Shown: positions 24,775 through 34,696, counted from the stretch's first letter. The stretch is DNA of 56,082 nucleotides from Herminiimonas sp. (GCA_028292315.1 JAQGMO010000027.1:1-56082); one strand, 5' to 3'. Program-made: numbers and translations. Notes: generated from the sequence alone by a model not told the origin.

Positions 24775-25884
24775 ATGAAATTCTCCAGAATAATGATCGC
24801 CGCGCTGGTCGTGCTGGCCGGATTGCCGGCCTCGGCGGTCCACGCCGAGCGCCTCAAGGATCTCGCCAGCATCCAGGGCGTGCGCCAGAATCAGTTGATC
24901 GGCTACGGCCTGGTGGTCGGCCTTGACGGCAGCGGTGACCAGACCACGCAGACCCCGTTCACGGTGCAAAGCGTGGTCAGCATGCTGCAGCAGTTGGGCG
25001 TCAACCTGCCGCCCGGGGTGAACCTGCAGCTCAAGAATGTCGCCGCCGTGATGGTGACCACCTCGCTGCCGCCGTTCGCCCAGCCGGGGCAAATGCTGGA
25101 CATAACCGTGTCATCGATGGGCAATGCCAAGAGCCTGCGCGGCGGCACGCTGCTGATGACGCCGCTTAAAGGCGCCGATGGCCAGATCTATGGCATGGCG
25201 CAAGGGAATGTGCTGGTCGGCGGCGTCGGCGCGGCGGCGGGCGGCAGCAAAACCCAGGTGAATCATTTAAGCGTCGGCCGGGTTTCCGGCGGCGCAACGG
25301 TCGAGCGCGCAGTGTCGACCTCGCTCGGCCAATCCGATGCGATCGCGCTCGAACTCAACGACAGCGACTTTTCCACCGCCAGCCGGGTGGTCGACGCCAT
25401 CAACCGGCGCTTCGGTCCAAGCACTGCGGCGGCCCAGGACGGACGCGTGATCCGTGTGCGCGCGCCGGCCGGCAGCGATGAGCGGGTGTCCTTCCTCGGC
25501 GCGCTGGAAAGCATAGACGTCACGCCGGCGCAGATGAGCGCCAAGGTGATCATGAATGCGCGCACCGGGTCGGTCGTCATGAACCAGGCGGTCACATTGG
25601 ATGCTTGCGCGGTATCGCATGGCAACCTGTCGGTCGTCATCAATTCCGAGCCGGTGATCAGCCAGCCGGCGCCGCTGTCGGGTGGTCAAACCGTGGTAAC
25701 GCAGCGCTCCCAGATCGAAATCAATAAGGAACCGGGCAAGGTGATGCTGCTAAAGGCCGGCACCTCGCTGGCGGAAGTGGTCAAGGCCCTCAATGCAATC
25801 GGCGCCACACCACAGGACCTGCTGGCCATTCTTCAGGCGATGAAAGCGGCGGGATCGCTGCGCGCCGAGCTCGAAATCATTTAA
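24775..25884 (+). CDS. flgI: P-ring protein FlgI
   Basis: FlgI forms the periplasmic P ring, assembled with help from FlgA. ATG 24775 gives a 369-residue precursor with a standard signal peptide ending SAVHA, followed by the highly conserved ERLKDLASIQGVRQNQLIGYG segment. The frame opens upstream to 24709, but those residues overlap flgH and lack similarity. The C-terminal segments ASLAEVVKALNAIGATPQ and LQAMKAAGSL are typical. Confidence 0.96.
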   Translation: MKFSRIMIAALVVLAGLPASAVHAERLKDLASIQGVRQNQLIGYGLVVGLDGSGDQTTQTPFTVQSVVSMLQQLGVNLPPGVNLQLKNVAAVMVTTSLPPFAQPGQMLDITVSSMGNAKSLRGGTLLMTPLKGADGQIYGMAQGNVLVGGVGAAAGGSKTQVNHLSVGRVSGGATVERAVSTSLGQSDAIALELNDSDFSTASRVVDAINRRFGPSTAAAQDGRVIRVRAPAGSDERVSFLGALESIDVTPAQMSAKVIMNARTGSVVMNQAVTLDACAVSHGNLSVVINSEPVISQPAPLSGGQTVVTQRSQIEINKEPGKVMLLKAGTSLAEVVKALNAIGATPQDLLAILQAMKAAGSLRAELEII

Positions 25885-25900
25885 GCGACGGATATCAACA

Positions 25901-26845
25901 GTGATCAACCAGGCAAATCTTTCCAACCAGCTTGCGCTGGACGCCAAGGGTACCGGCGAACTGCAGCGCGCTGCGAGGCAAAACTCGCCGGAAGCGCTGA
26001 AGGCCGCCGCAAAGCAGTTCGAGGCCCTGTTCATGAACATGGTAATGAAGAGCATGCGCGAGGCGACGCCGCAGGAAGGCATATTCGACAGCCAGCAAAG
26101 TCGCATGTATACCGCGATGCTGGACCAGCAGATCAGCCAGAACATGGCAAGCCGCGGCGTCGGCCTGGCCGATGTGCTGATCCGGCAACTGTCGAACAAC
26201 CGCGCGGTGGAAGGAATGCCGGCAGCCGATGGCGAAGACCGGTTGTTGCAGGGATTGCAGCAATCGGAACTGGGGGGTATGTCCGGGGTGGAGCGCGCCG
26301 TGCAGCGGCTGCAAGGGTTTGCGCCGGCATCAGCCGCGCCGGCGCCGGCCGCTGCGTTGCCCGAGCAGCGGGCCGCCGGAGCACAGCCCGCGCATGTGCA
26401 GGCGTTCCAGTCGCGCCTGGCGGCGCATGCGGAGGAGGCCAGCCGTACGACCGGCATCCCGGCCAAATTCATGCTGGGCCAGGCCGCACTGGAAACCGGC
26501 TGGGGCAAACATGAAATCACCGCAGCCGATGGATCGCGCAGCCACAATTTATTCGGCATCAAGGCCGGCGGCAACTGGAAGGGCAAGGTGGTAGAAGCCA
26601 CTACCACGGAATATGTGAACGGCGTAGCGCAACGCAAGGTCGAAAAATTCCGCGCCTATGATTCCTATGCCGACTCGTTCCGCGATTACGCCAGGCTGCT
26701 GCGCAATAATCCGCGCTATGAAAACGTGATCGCAAACGCGCAGGACGCGGTCGGCTTCGCCAATGGATTGCAGCGCGCCGGCTATGCGACCGACCCGAAT
26801 TATGCTGCCAAGTTAACCAAAATCATCCGGCAGACGCTGGCCTGA
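25901..26845 (+). CDS. flgJ: Rod-cap protein and peptidoglycan hydrolase FlgJ
   Basis: FlgJ caps the growing rod and cuts a passage through peptidoglycan. The 314-residue protein starts at GTG 25901. Residues 1-110 form the rod-binding domain (AAKQFEALFMNMVMKSMREA), a Pro/Ala-rich linker spans about 130-160, and the C-terminal part is a glucosaminidase domain with the catalytic Glu in AALETGWGKHEI and the closing GLQRAGYATDPNYAAKL. This two-domain form is usual for beta- and gammaproteobacteria. Confidence 0.95.
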   Translation: MINQANLSNQLALDAKGTGELQRAARQNSPEALKAAAKQFEALFMNMVMKSMREATPQEGIFDSQQSRMYTAMLDQQISQNMASRGVGLADVLIRQLSNNRAVEGMPAADGEDRLLQGLQQSELGGMSGVERAVQRLQGFAPASAAPAPAAALPEQRAAGAQPAHVQAFQSRLAAHAEEASRTTGIPAKFMLGQAALETGWGKHEITAADGSRSHNLFGIKAGGNWKGKVVEATTTEYVNGVAQRKVEKFRAYDSYADSFRDYARLLRNNPRYENVIANAQDAVGFANGLQRAGYATDPNYAAKLTKIIRQTLA

Positions 26846-26899
26846 ACCGGCGCTCCAGGTTGATGGAATGACCACGCCGGCCGATTGCAGCCGTATGGC

Positions 26900-26926
26900 T
26901 AAAGTTTTGCCGGCGACTGCCGTTGA
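26900..26926 (+). promoter_or_regulatory. Sigma-28 promoter of flgKL
   Basis: TAAAGTTT (26900-26907), exactly 11 bases and GCCGTTGA (26919-26926; 6 of 8 to GCCGATAA). It lies 30 bases before the flgK start and fits the late-gene status of flgK and flgL. Confidence 0.8.
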
Positions 26927-26956
26927 TATGGATATCGGAACAGGGAAGAACACGAC

Positions 26957-28894
26957 ATGAGCTCGAGCATCCTTAGCGTTGGCCAAAGCGCCCTTGCGGC
27001 CGCGCAGGTGGGCCTGGCCACGACCGGACACAATATCGCCAATGCGGCGACCCCCGGCTACAGCCGCCAAATCGTGGTTCAGGGCGCGGTCGCAGGACAG
27101 GATAACGGCTACGGTTTCGTCGGCAAGGGAACCGAAGTCACGGCGGTACGCCGGGTGTACAGCGAATACCTGTCGACCCAGGTGACGACCGCGCAAACGG
27201 CGAAGGGCCGGCTGGACAGCTATTACACCCAGATCAAGCGCATCGACTCGTTGCTGGCCGACGCGGACGTGGGGATATCGCCGGCTTTGCAGGCATTCTT
27301 CAAGGATGTGCAAAACCTGAGCGCCGATCCCACCGGCGCGGCATCGCGCCAATCCATGCTGTCGTCGGGGAATTCGCTGGCCGGCGGTTTTCAGACCCTC
27401 AGCGGCCAGTTGTCGGAAATCAGCGAAGGCGTCAACGGCGAAATCAGCACCAGCATCACGACGATCAACTCCTACGCCCGGCAAATCGCGCAATTGAATG
27501 ACGCCATCGAAAAGGCGCAATCCAATTCCGACGGCAAGCCGGCCAATGACCTGCTCGACCAGCGCGATCTCCTGATTTCCGACCTCAGCAAGGAAATCAA
27601 GGTCACGGTCGTCAAGCAGAACGACAATTACAATGTGTTCGTCGGCAATGGCCAGCCGCTGGTCGTCAGCACCAAGACATTCAATCTGATCCCCGTGGCG
27701 TCGTCCACCGACAACAGCCGGATCCAGGTCGGCTATACCTCCAACGGCGAAACCACCTTACTGGCCGAGAGCTCCGTCAGCGGCGGCCGCCTCGGCGGCT
27801 TGTTCGAGTTCCGCGCCAACACGCTCGATGCCGCGCAAAATTCGCTCGGCCGCGTCGCCATCGGGCTGGCCGCCTCCTTCAACGAGCAGCACCGGCTGGG
27901 GCAGACGCAGCGCGGCGCAATGGGAAGCGATTTTTTCAAGACCGCCGCACCGCTGGTGACACCGGCCGGCACCAATGCCGGCAACGGCGTTGCGACAGCG
28001 GCGATCGCCGATCCCGGACAGCTTTCCATCAGCGACTATCGGCTCCAGTTCGACGGCGCCAATTACAATGTGACGCGCATTTCCGACGGCGCGATCACGA
28101 CCTTCGCCACTTTTCCAATGACGATCGACGGCGTGGCGTTCAACATGACCGGCACGCCCGCCACCAGCGATACCTTCCTGATCCAGCCGACCGTGAACGG
28201 CGCCGCCGGCTTCAAGGTCGCGTTCACCGACAAGGCCGATATCGCGGCCGCCGCGCCGTTGGTGACTGCGGCCACCGCGGGCAATGCCGGCTCCGGGATG
28301 ATCAGCGCCGGCGCCGTGACGGCCGGATTTACGCTCGCCACGGTCACGCCGTCTTTCACGCTTGCGTACAACGCCGGCACCGACCGGCTGAGCGGTTTTC
28401 CGAATATGCCGGTCACTGTTTCGAACAACGGGGTCGACACCGTCCATGCCGCCGGCGCGCCGGTGCCATTCAGCGCGGGCGCCAGAATCAGCTTTGGCGG
28501 CGTCGAAGTCACGCTGTCGGGCGCGCCCGCCAACGGCGACACGTTTAGCATCGGCCGCAATGCCAGCGGCGCCGGCGACAGCCGCAATGCGGTGCTGCTC
28601 GGTGCCCTGCAGAGTAAAAATACGATGGACGGCAACACCACCAGTTTCCAGGGCGCCTATTCGCAACTGGTGAGCCTGGTCGGCAACAAGACGCGCGAGA
28701 TGGAAGTCACCAGCGCGGCCGCCGGCAAGGTGTACTCGCACGCGGTGCAGGCGCAGCAGGCGGAGTCAGGCGTCAATCTCGATGAGGAGGCGGCCAACCT
28801 GATGCGCTATCAGCAGGCTTACCAGGCCGCCGGCAAGGTCATGCAGACCGCCAGCGACTTATTTCAGACATTGCTCTCCATCGGCGGAACCTAA
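26957..28894 (+). CDS. flgK: Hook-filament junction protein FlgK
   Basis: FlgK (HAP1) is the first junction protein on the hook and a client of FlgN. The 645-residue protein starts MSSSILSVGQSALAAAQVGL with TTGHNIANAATPGYSRQ and ends with the family helix (VNLDEEAANLMRYQQAYQAAGKVMQTA). The central part is a Thr/Ala/Gly-rich variable domain. It is somewhat longer than the enteric protein (about 550). A sigma-28 promoter lies just upstream. Confidence 0.95.
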   Translation: MSSSILSVGQSALAAAQVGLATTGHNIANAATPGYSRQIVVQGAVAGQDNGYGFVGKGTEVTAVRRVYSEYLSTQVTTAQTAKGRLDSYYTQIKRIDSLLADADVGISPALQAFFKDVQNLSADPTGAASRQSMLSSGNSLAGGFQTLSGQLSEISEGVNGEISTSITTINSYARQIAQLNDAIEKAQSNSDGKPANDLLDQRDLLISDLSKEIKVTVVKQNDNYNVFVGNGQPLVVSTKTFNLIPVASSTDNSRIQVGYTSNGETTLLAESSVSGGRLGGLFEFRANTLDAAQNSLGRVAIGLAASFNEQHRLGQTQRGAMGSDFFKTAAPLVTPAGTNAGNGVATAAIADPGQLSISDYRLQFDGANYNVTRISDGAITTFATFPMTIDGVAFNMTGTPATSDTFLIQPTVNGAAGFKVAFTDKADIAAAAPLVTAATAGNAGSGMISAGAVTAGFTLATVTPSFTLAYNAGTDRLSGFPNMPVTVSNNGVDTVHAAGAPVPFSAGARISFGGVEVTLSGAPANGDTFSIGRNASGAGDSRNAVLLGALQSKNTMDGNTTSFQGAYSQLVSLVGNKTREMEVTSAAAGKVYSHAVQAQQAESGVNLDEEAANLMRYQQAYQAAGKVMQTASDLFQTLLSIGGT

Positions 28895-28929
28895 AGCCGC
28901 GGGTTGAACGGACCACAGGGAACGGCATT

Positions 28930-30141
28930 ATGCGCATCAGCACCAATACAATGTATGAGCTCGGCGTGGGGCGGATCAGCGATCTGCAGGCCGGGATGGT
29001 CAGGACGCAGCAGCAGATTGCGACCAATCGCCGCATCCTCACGCCGGCCGACGACCCGATCGCTTCCGCCCGGGCTCTGGAACTGTCGCAAGGAAAATCG
29101 ATCAACGAGCAGTTTGCGGTCAATCGCCAGAATGCCAGCAACACGCTGATCCAGCAAGAGGGCGCGTTGAAAAGCCTGACCACGCTGATCCAGGACGTGC
29201 AGACGCTGACGGTCAGCGCCGGCAATGGCGCGCTTGACGACCAGCAGCGCAGGCACATTGCCACCGAATTGCAGAGCCGCTTCGATGAAATGCTTGGCCT
29301 GGCGAATACCCGGGACGGCACCGGCAATTACATGTTCGCCGGCTTCCGCGTGACGACCCAGCCTTTCAGCGTGGCCGCGGGCGGCGCGGCGTACCACGGT
29401 GACCAGGGCCAGCGCATGCTGCAGATCGGGACTGGCCGCCAGATCCCGCTGAACGATTCCGGCAGCGAAGTATTTGAAGGCGCACGCACCGGTAACGGCA
29501 CATTCGTTGCCACCGCCGCGTCCGGCAACACGGGCGGCGGCGTGGCCGGAATTGGATCGGTGACCGATGCAACGCAATTGACGCATCATGATTATCGTAT
29601 CGATTTTCACGTGGTCGAGGGCGTGACCACCTATGACGTGATCGATACGACAGCGGGTTTGCCGGCAGTGTCGTCCGGTAATGCGTTCAAGCCCGGCGAT
29701 TCGATCGGCTTTCATGGCATGCAGTTTGAAGTCAAGGGCGCGCCAGCAGATAATGACAGCATGAATGTCGAGCCAAGCAGGAATGAAAGCATATTTACCA
29801 CCCTGCGCGACCTGATCGATGTGCTGAACCAGTCATCCAGGGGAACGGCGGCGCAGGCGCGCCTGTCCGGCGGACTGATCCAGGCCGGCGCCGGCCTTGA
29901 CAGCATGCTTGATAACGTGCTGAGCGTGCGCGCTACGCTCGGCGCCCGGTTGAAGGAAATCGACACGCTGGACAGCGCGGGCAGCGATCGCGACTTGAAC
30001 TATGCGAAGGAATTGTCGGAATTGCAGGATATCGATTATGCGAAAGCGCTCAGTGAGCTGTCGCAGCAAAAAACGATGCTCGAAGCGGCGCAGAAATCAT
30101 TCGTTACGGTGTCCGGACTTTCCCTGTTCAAGTTGCTCTGA
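28930..30141 (+). CDS. flgL: Hook-filament junction protein FlgL
   Basis: FlgL (HAP3) joins FlgK to the flagellin filament. The 403-residue protein shows the flagellin-like N-terminal helix (MRISTNTMYELGVGRISDLQAGM, then NRRILTPADDPIASARALEL) and a C-terminal flagellin-like helix. It ends the forward flagellar block, 35 bases after flgK, and converges on fliR. Confidence 0.95.
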   Translation: MRISTNTMYELGVGRISDLQAGMVRTQQQIATNRRILTPADDPIASARALELSQGKSINEQFAVNRQNASNTLIQQEGALKSLTTLIQDVQTLTVSAGNGALDDQQRRHIATELQSRFDEMLGLANTRDGTGNYMFAGFRVTTQPFSVAAGGAAYHGDQGQRMLQIGTGRQIPLNDSGSEVFEGARTGNGTFVATAASGNTGGGVAGIGSVTDATQLTHHDYRIDFHVVEGVTTYDVIDTTAGLPAVSSGNAFKPGDSIGFHGMQFEVKGAPADNDSMNVEPSRNESIFTTLRDLIDVLNQSSRGTAAQARLSGGLIQAGAGLDSMLDNVLSVRATLGARLKEIDTLDSAGSDRDLNYAKELSELQDIDYAKALSELSQQKTMLEAAQKSFVTVSGLSLFKLL

Positions 30142-30205
30142 GGCGCGCGGCATCTGTTCCCGCGTACGGCACGCGACTGTGGCAATGGCACGGTGTCGCC
30201 CCGGC

Positions 30206-30245
30206 ATTACCGCGGCGGCGCCAGCGGAAGCGCCGCCGCGGTAAT
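30206..30245. repeat. 15-base perfect inverted repeat at the fliR 3' end
   Basis: ATTACCGCGGCGGCG (30206-30220), a ten-base loop, and its exact complement (30231-30245). It overlaps the last codons and stop of fliR and faces flgL across a short gap. No T-run follows on either strand, so it is a strong hairpin rather than a classic terminator, but could act as a two-way transcription block or mRNA end protector. Confidence 0.8.
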
Positions 30246-31007
30246 CTGGCCGATCCGGTTTATCCCTTCCTGGAACAGGTTTGCCAGCGGCGTCGCCAGG
30301 TAGGGCAGCGCCACGGTCAGCATGATGAACCCCACGCCAAGCGTGATTGGAAAGCCGATGCCGAACAGGTTAAGCTGGGGCGCGGCGCGTGTCAGGATGC
30401 CGAGCGCCAGGTTTGTGACCAGCAATACCGCGACAATCGGCAACGATAGCTGAACCCCGGCGCTGAAAATCCTGCCCCCCCAGTTCACCAGCTCGCGCAT
30501 GCCTTGGCCATTCAGTGGCGCCGCCGTAATCGGTAGCGCGGTGAAGCTGTCCGCCAGCGTCGCCAGCAGCACCAGGTGCAGGTTGGTCGCAAGATAAAAC
30601 ATCAGCGCCAGCAATGCCAGGAACTGGCTCACGGACGACGAGCGGGCACGCGTCTGCGGATCGAAAAAACTGGCGAAGCCGAGACCCATGGTCAACCCGG
30701 TAATTTCCCCGGCCATTTCTACCGCCGCGAAGACGATCCGCATCGCGAATCCCATTGCCATGCCGATGACCAGTTGCTGCGCGATGATCAGGAAGCCTGC
30801 CAGCGAAGCCGGATCGATCGCCGGCATGGCGGGAACGGCCGGCGCAATCGCCACCGAAAGCATGATGCCGAGACCGATCTTGACCCTGGCCGGCACGCTG
30901 ACATTGCCGAACAGCGGGGCCACCGAAATCAGACCCATGACGCGCGTCAGCGGCCACAGCATCATCGCGATCCAGGTATTGAGTTCGGCGCTGGTGATGT
31001 TGATCAT
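30207..31007 (-). CDS. fliR: Flagellar export gate protein FliR
   Basis: FliR is one of the core channel proteins (FliP5-FliQ4-FliR1) of the export gate. The 266-residue protein has about six hydrophobic helices, the start MINITSAELNTWIAMMLWPL and the conserved GLGFASFFDPQTRARSSSVSQF loop. Its last codons lie within a 15-base inverted repeat. It closes the fliF-fliR reverse block, 44 bases after fliQ. Confidence 0.95.
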   Translation of the reverse strand: MINITSAELNTWIAMMLWPLTRVMGLISVAPLFGNVSVPARVKIGLGIMLSVAIAPAVPAMPAIDPASLAGFLIIAQQLVIGMAMGFAMRIVFAAVEMAGEITGLTMGLGFASFFDPQTRARSSSVSQFLALLALMFYLATNLHLVLLATLADSFTALPITAAPLNGQGMRELVNWGGRIFSAGVQLSLPIVAVLLVTNLALGILTRAAPQLNLFGIGFPITLGVGFIMLTVALPYLATPLANLFQEGINRIGQITAAALPLAPPR

Positions 31008-31051
31008 GAATTGTTCGAAGACTGCGGGGCCGGCGCAAGCCGGCCAAGGTC

Positions 31052-31321
31052 CTAGCCCACCATACCCGGAATGCCGGTCAGCATCTCACGCATGTAATCA
31101 AGCATGATTGCCAGCATCCACGGCCCGGCCACCACCATCGCGACAAAAATGCCGACCAGCTTGGGAATGAAGGAAAGCGTGGTTTCATTGATTTGCGTGG
31201 CCGCCTGAAAAATGCTGACGACCAGGCCGATCACCAGCGCCACCAGCAGCATGGGCGCCGACACCATCAGCATGACTTCCATCGCATGGCGTCCGAGGGA
31301 CATGACTGATTCGGGATTCAT
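31052..31321 (-). CDS. fliQ: Flagellar export gate protein FliQ
   Basis: FliQ is the small two-helix subunit of the export gate. The 89-residue protein has two hydrophobic hairpin helices with the family segment VSIFQAATQINETTLSFIPK between them and PWML in the second helix. It lies between fliP and fliR. Confidence 0.96.
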   Translation of the reverse strand: MNPESVMSLGRHAMEVMLMVSAPMLLVALVIGLVVSIFQAATQINETTLSFIPKLVGIFVAMVVAGPWMLAIMLDYMREMLTGIPGMVG

Positions 31322-31360
31322 TGTTGGGTCCTTGAAATGGGTGCGCCGCCGAAACGGCCG

Positions 31361-32179
31361 CTAATAAAAACTTTGTGCCAGCGAACCGATCAGCAACTGC
31401 CAGCCGTCAACCAGCACGAACAGCATCAGCTTGAACGGCAGCGCGACAATCGCCGGGGATACCATCATCATGCCCATCGACATCAGGACACTCGCTACCA
31501 CCATGTCGATAATCAGGAACGGTATGAAGATGGCGAAGCCGATCTGGAATGCGGTTTTCAATTCGCTGGTGATGAACGCCGGAATCAGCACGCGCAGCGG
31601 CACATCCTCGGGACCGTTCAGCGCCGGGGTGCCGGACAGCTTCACATACAGCGCCAGGTCCGACTGCCGGGTCTGCTTCAGCATGAACGCCTTGAGCGGC
31701 ACCGCGCCGCGGTCCAGCGCCTGCGTCATGGTGATGCGGTTTTCCGACAGCGGCTGGTAAGCCTCGGCATAGATCCGGTCCAGCACCGGGCTCATCACGA
31801 ACAGGGTCAGGAACAGCGACAGGCCGATCATGACCTGGTTCGGCGGCGCGGTCTGCGTGCCGAGCGCCTGGCGCAGCAACGACAATACGATGATGATGCG
31901 GGTAAAACTGGTCATCATCAGCAGCGCCGCGGGAATGAACGACAGGGCAGTCAGCAGCAGCAATGTCTGCAGGCTCAGTGAGTAGCTCTGGCCGCCGCCC
32001 GCGGTGGGCGTGCTGGTCCAGGCCGGTAGGCCCGCTGTCTGCGCGGCGGCCGCGAGCGGCAGTACAAGCGCGGCGATACAGCAGATCGAACGTAGCGCCG
32101 GAAGCGCAAGCGCGGGCTTCAATCTTATCTTCGCCGCGAAGAAGGCCGGTAGGGCGGCCATGGTGCTGTCAAGGGGCAT
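31361..32179 (-). CDS. fliP: Flagellar export gate protein FliP
   Basis: FliP forms the main part of the export gate pore. The protein has a cleavable signal peptide (region ending LAAAAQ), typical of FliP, then four hydrophobic helices with the motifs [20 protein letters not shown] and TPPNQV-like [10 protein letters not shown], and the C-terminal [16 protein letters not shown] 32179 (272 residues) overlaps fliO by 11 bases; ATG 32161 (266 residues) is an equally good start. Neither has a strong ribosome site, which fits coupling to fliO. Confidence 0.93.
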   Translation of the reverse strand: MPLDSTMAALPAFFAAKIRLKPALALPALRSICCIAALVLPLAAAAQTAGLPAWTSTPTAGGGQSYSLSLQTLLLLTALSFIPAALLMMTSFTRIIIVLSLLRQALGTQTAPPNQVMIGLSLFLTLFVMSPVLDRIYAEAYQPLSENRITMTQALDRGAVPLKAFMLKQTRQSDLALYVKLSGTPALNGPEDVPLRVLIPAFITSELKTAFQIGFAIFIPFLIIDMVVASVLMSMGMMMVSPAIVALPFKLMLFVLVDGWQLLIGSLAQSFY

Positions 32180-32627
32180 TGCGTCGATCGATCGTCTGTT
32201 TGAGCCAGGAAGAAAAATTCCCGGAAGGATTGGCGCCCGGCGCGTCGCCGGCGACCGGCGCGGCGTCCTGGCGCGGCATGGTCGATAGTGCATTGACGCG
32301 GCCGGGCGCGACGCCGACCACGATCCACTGGTCGGCTACTTCGACCACGATAACGCGCTCGCGGCTGCCGACGCTCACGCCGCCCACGATGCGCACATTG
32401 CCGGCGGTGCCGGACCTGGAGAGATTGAAGCGTTTGAGCAGCCAGGCCGCGCCGGCCATCAGGCCAAGCACTGCGATCAGCCCGAACAGAACCTGGAACA
32501 GGCTGCCGGTGGAACCGGTCGCTGCGGCCGCGGGCTGTGCCGTTTGCGCCGCCTGCGCCAATGCCGGCGCAACCGGAACCGCGGCGCACAGCAGAGCCCA
32601 GAGCGGCGTGGATCGGCCAATCTTCAT
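32169..32627 (-). CDS. fliO: Flagellar protein FliO
   Basis: FliO is a membrane protein that helps FliP assemble and is not part of the final gate. The 152-residue protein has an N-terminal signal-like stretch, a membrane helix (about 40-63) and a small cytoplasmic beta domain with the family motifs [10 protein letters not shown] and [29 protein letters not shown]. Its start overlaps the fliN stop (ATGA). Confidence 0.92.
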   Translation of the reverse strand: MKIGRSTPLWALLCAAVPVAPALAQAAQTAQPAAAATGSTGSLFQVLFGLIAVLGLMAGAAWLLKRFNLSRSGTAGNVRIVGGVSVGSRERVIVVEVADQWIVVGVAPGRVNALSTMPRQDAAPVAGDAPGANPSGNFSSWLKQTIDRRNAP

Positions 32628-33046
32628 TTATCGAGCTTCCGCATCCGTTCCGAAGGCGTGATGACGTCGGTCAGGCGAATTCCAAACTTGTCGTTGACGA
32701 CCACTACTTCGCCCTGTGCGATCAGGCAGCCATTGACCAGGACATTCATCGGCTCACCGGCCATGCCGTCCAGTTCGACCACCGATCCCTGCGCCAGCTG
32801 CAAGAGATTCTTGATCGAGATCTTGGTGCGTCCGAGTTCAACCGTCAGCTGCACCGGTATATCGAGAATGAAGTCGATGTCGTTTTGCCGTTCGCCTCGA
32901 TGCGCGGCGGCGCCGAAATCCTGAAAGGCGGCGGCCGCCACGGACTGGGCCGTGGGCGCCATACCGGCAGCGCTTCCGTCCTGCTCAGCCACGGCGGCGC
33001 CCCAGCTTTCGCCCGACTGATCCTGCGCATTCATGTTGTCAGCCAT
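32624..33046 (-). CDS. fliN: Flagellar motor switch protein FliN
   Basis: FliN lies at the base of the C ring and takes part in switching and export. ATG 33046 (140 residues) follows AGGAG by seven bases and overlaps fliM by eight; the frame extends further but without a ribosome site. An Ala/Gln-rich N-terminal extension (about 1-60) precedes the SpoA domain with ILDIPVQLTVELGRTKI, VVELDG and VVVVNDKFGIRLTDVI. Confidence 0.95.
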   Translation of the reverse strand: MADNMNAQDQSGESWGAAVAEQDGSAAGMAPTAQSVAAAAFQDFGAAAHRGERQNDIDFILDIPVQLTVELGRTKISIKNLLQLAQGSVVELDGMAGEPMNVLVNGCLIAQGEVVVVNDKFGIRLTDVITPSERMRKLDK

Positions 33047-34040
33047 TCCGATCTCCTGGCGCAAATTCATTGTTTTCATTGGTTAGCAGCCTTTCGACCC
33101 GCAACGCATATTGGCCGTTCAGCTTGCCGTAAGTGCATTCCATCACCGCCACCCCATCCACCGTCGCATGCACGGTTTCAGTCAGGCCGATCGGAATGAC
33201 GTCGCCTTTTTTCATATTCAGTATCGCCCGCAGCGTCGAGCCGGCAGTGCCGAGATCGGCTACCAGTTGCACTTCGGCCCCCTGGATCTGCTGTTGCATC
33301 AGGCGCAGCCAGCGCTGGTCCGTCTGCTGAGCCTCGGTTTGCACGGCGCTGCCGAGCAGGTCGCGAATCGGCTCGATCATCGAGTAGGGCATGCAAATAT
33401 GCATTTCGCCGCTGACCGTTCCCAGCGCGATGGAGAAGGTGGTCGACACCACGACTTCGTTTTGCATCGCGATATTTGCATACTGCGGATTGACCTCGGC
33501 GCGGATATGCTCAGGCGCGATCGGATAGACCTGTTCCCAGGCCGCGGCATAGGTTTCGAAAACGATTTCCAGCACGCGCTTGATGATGCGCTGTTCGGTT
33601 TGCGTAAAATCACGACCCTCCACCTTGGCCTGAAAACGCCCGTCGCCGCCGAACAGGTTGTCGACCAGCAGGAACACCAGGCTTGGATCGAACACCATCA
33701 GTGCGCTGCCGCGCAACGGCTTCATGTGAACCAGGTTCAGGCTGGCCGGCTGCGCCAGGTTGCGGAGGAATTCACTGTACTTGGCGACCTGCAGCGGGCC
33801 GATCGTTATTTCGGCGCCGCGGCGCAGGAAGCCGGACAGCCCGATGGAAAACTGGCGCGCGAAACGCTCGTTGATGAAGTCCAGCTTCGGCATCCGGCCG
33901 CGCACGATCCGGTCCTGGGTCGCCAGGTTATACGGCTGCGCGCCGGTACGGCTTTCATCCACCGCAATCTCGCTCGGGGCGTCGTTGACGCCCTTCAGCA
34001 GGGCGTCGACCTCTTCCTGCGAAAGAAAGTTGTCAGCCAT
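33039..34040 (-). CDS. fliM: Flagellar motor switch protein FliM
   Basis: FliM is the C-ring protein that binds CheY-P and joins FliG to FliN. The 333-residue protein starts MADNFLSQEEVDALLKGV, the CheY-binding peptide, contains the middle domain with LVDNLFGGDGR, and ends with a SpoA domain. It lies four bases after fliL and overlaps fliN. Confidence 0.96.
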   Translation of the reverse strand: MADNFLSQEEVDALLKGVNDAPSEIAVDESRTGAQPYNLATQDRIVRGRMPKLDFINERFARQFSIGLSGFLRRGAEITIGPLQVAKYSEFLRNLAQPASLNLVHMKPLRGSALMVFDPSLVFLLVDNLFGGDGRFQAKVEGRDFTQTEQRIIKRVLEIVFETYAAAWEQVYPIAPEHIRAEVNPQYANIAMQNEVVVSTTFSIALGTVSGEMHICMPYSMIEPIRDLLGSAVQTEAQQTDQRWLRLMQQQIQGAEVQLVADLGTAGSTLRAILNMKKGDVIPIGLTETVHATVDGVAVMECTYGKLNGQYALRVERLLTNENNEFAPGDRNG

Positions 34041-34044
34041 GTCG

Positions 34045-34575
34045 TTACTGGATGACGAAGGAAGTGAAAAACACGCTGGTGATGTTGGGCGACGCCCCGT
34101 TTGTCGTGAAGGGCTGCCTGATTTGCGCGATGATCTCGTCGGCCAGCTTTTTCTTGCCCTCGGCAGTGCTGATTTCGGAGCCCTTTTTGCTGGAGAGCAG
34201 CACCACCAGACGCCCGCGCACCATCGGCATGTAAAGCTTGATCAAGTCGACCTGGGATTGGTCCGCAACCTGCAGCGTCATGGCGACCTGCAAGAACTGT
34301 TCACCGGTTTCCGGCTGCAGATTGACGGTGAACGGTTCGAGGATGGTGAAGATCGGAGCCTTGGCCGGCTCGGGTTTTTTCTCTCCCGTCTGCGCGGCGC
34401 CGTGGCTGAGGAAATACCATGCGCCCCCGGCGGCGCCGGCTGCGAGCACAACCGCCACGATGGCGACGATGATGAACAGTTTCATCCTTGACTTGGGTGC
34501 CGCCGCGGTGCCATCCGCGGATGCGCCGGCTTTGGGTATTGCCTTGGGTGCCAGTTTGGTGGCGGACGTTGCCAT
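34045..34575 (-). CDS. fliL: Flagellar stator-associated protein FliL
   Basis: FliL is a single-pass inner-membrane protein that surrounds and stabilises the stators. From ATG 34575 (AGGAT eight bases upstream) it has 176 residues: a basic cytoplasmic N terminus, one membrane helix (about 35-57) and a periplasmic stomatin-like domain with FTILEPFTVNLQPETGEQFLQVAMTL-type strands. An upstream in-frame start at 34611 has no similarity. A repeat-bearing gap of about 240 bases lies between it and fliK. Confidence 0.93.
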   Translation of the reverse strand: MATSATKLAPKAIPKAGASADGTAAAPKSRMKLFIIVAIVAVVLAAGAAGGAWYFLSHGAAQTGEKKPEPAKAPIFTILEPFTVNLQPETGEQFLQVAMTLQVADQSQVDLIKLYMPMVRGRLVVLLSSKKGSEISTAEGKKKLADEIIAQIRQPFTTNGASPNITSVFFTSFVIQ

Positions 34576-34696
34576 GCTTGATCCTTTTGTGCTGATAGAG
34601 TGCGGTTTCAATCATTGTAGAAAGAATTGGCCGGCCGAATCGGTCGATAAGAGGGGGGAACAGGGCGCATATCCTGGACCGGATTGGCGCCCTGCC

